From: Desulfobacteraceae bacterium
GTDB lineage: Bacteria; Desulfobacterota; DSM-4660; Desulfatiglandales; HGW-15
Length of the DNA: 14,555 nt
Assembly (NCBI GenBank): GCA_003819975.1
Contig: RPPU01000038.1
Location: forward strand, 1 to 14,555
Direction of reading: 5' to 3'
The notes below the pieces were generated by a model. It made no database searches and was not told the DNA's origin. It was given only the letters and a program-made list of their open reading frames with translations. A program made the translations under genes and the position numbers. Shown piece by piece: positions 14,305 through 14,555 of the stretch (its first letter is position 1; every line of letters starts with the position of its first letter).

Positions 14305-14555
14305 TTAATGTTGCCAATATTGTTCTATGCCCATTATAACTTCTTCTTCAATAATTTTGCTCTTTTTTTTGTAGCGATATCCCTTCTTCAAAGCCCTGGC
14401 CGTAAAAGCGAGAATCTCTTCCTCCATAAAAGAAGATTGTACAAATACAGTTTCGGATGGATTATTCACTTTTTCGTTGACGAGAACTTTCTGTGCCCAT
14501 TGGGGATCGTTTCTAATCGTCGGATCATGCGCCAGCATATCCGGGATACTGATAC
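14305..14555 (-). CDS. C-terminal fragment of an unrecognised protein (cut by window edge)
   Basis: The frame is open from the window edge to TAA 14307-14305, giving at least 82 residues. The visible part contains PDMLAHDPTIRNDPQWAQKV, then VNNPSETVFVQSSFMEEEIL, and closes with a lysine-rich KKGYRYKKKSKIIEEEV segment and MGIEQYWQH. I do not recognise the family. An ATG at 14538 could be a start, but the frame is still open above it, so the gene probably begins outside the window. The 64-base gap to the MORN gene holds no terminator, so they could be co-transcribed. Confidence 0.5.
   Translation of the reverse strand, partial: ISIPDMLAHDPTIRNDPQWAQKVLVNEKVNNPSETVFVQSSFMEEEILAFTARALKKGYRYKKKSKIIEEEVIMGIEQYWQH

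Noticed and set aside
1..14555. CRISPR array, tRNA or rRNA genes, insertion sequence with transposase
   Set aside because: No regular spaced direct repeats, no cloverleaf-like sequences, no ribosomal RNA blocks and no transposase motifs were found on either strand.

Overview
The window reads as a piece of chromosome from a Gram-negative bacterium, probably an uncultured lineage. It has recC (RecBCD), several genes with Sec-type signal peptides, one with a twin-arginine leader, and large exported beta-repeat proteins (CARDB, WG, MORN, DUF4352-like). Base composition varies by eye: the ATPase/DUF4276 pair, the toxin-antitoxin pair, the DUF1835 gene and the intergenic regions are AT-rich, while the SagB-like, amidotransferase and metallophosphoesterase genes are richer in G and C. 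The species cannot be named from the sequence.

Layout. At 1-127 (-) is the N-terminus of RecC, cut by the window edge. Divergent from it across a 298-base control region is a two-gene cassette at 426-2289 (+): an ABC/OLD-like AAA ATPase overlapping a DUF4276 TOPRIM-like protein. It is the best candidate for a defence or DNA-damage system. From 2413 to 5521 (+) come a small membrane protein, an exported CARDB protein with its own promoter and 5' hairpin, a near-perfect bidirectional terminator, a Nudix hydrolase, and an exported Kre9-like Ig protein overlapping the Nudix gene by 11 bases. At 5523-5713 lie the remains of a broken gene. At 5845-6331 is a RelE/ParE-type toxin-antitoxin pair, followed by a DUF1835 protein whose predicted transcript is leaderless.

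From 7438 to 9749 (+) there is an exported SagB/ThcOx-type nitroreductase, a class I glutamine amidotransferase and a Tat-exported metallophosphoesterase. The right part is on the minus strand: an exported protein with nine WG repeats (9891-11216), an 849-residue exported protein combining eight MORN repeats, ankyrin repeats and a DUF4352-like domain (11691-14240), and the C-terminus of an unrecognised protein running off the window (14305-14555). Between the WG and MORN genes, on the plus strand, lies a decayed copy of the last ~60 codons of the metallophosphoesterase gene.

Working together: the ATPase/DUF4276 pair and the toxin-antitoxin pair should each act as a unit. The envelope genes look like a loose accessory collection rather than one pathway. 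Traces of gene decay and duplication (5523-5713, 11474-11651, perhaps 2301-2378) mark the region as fluid.
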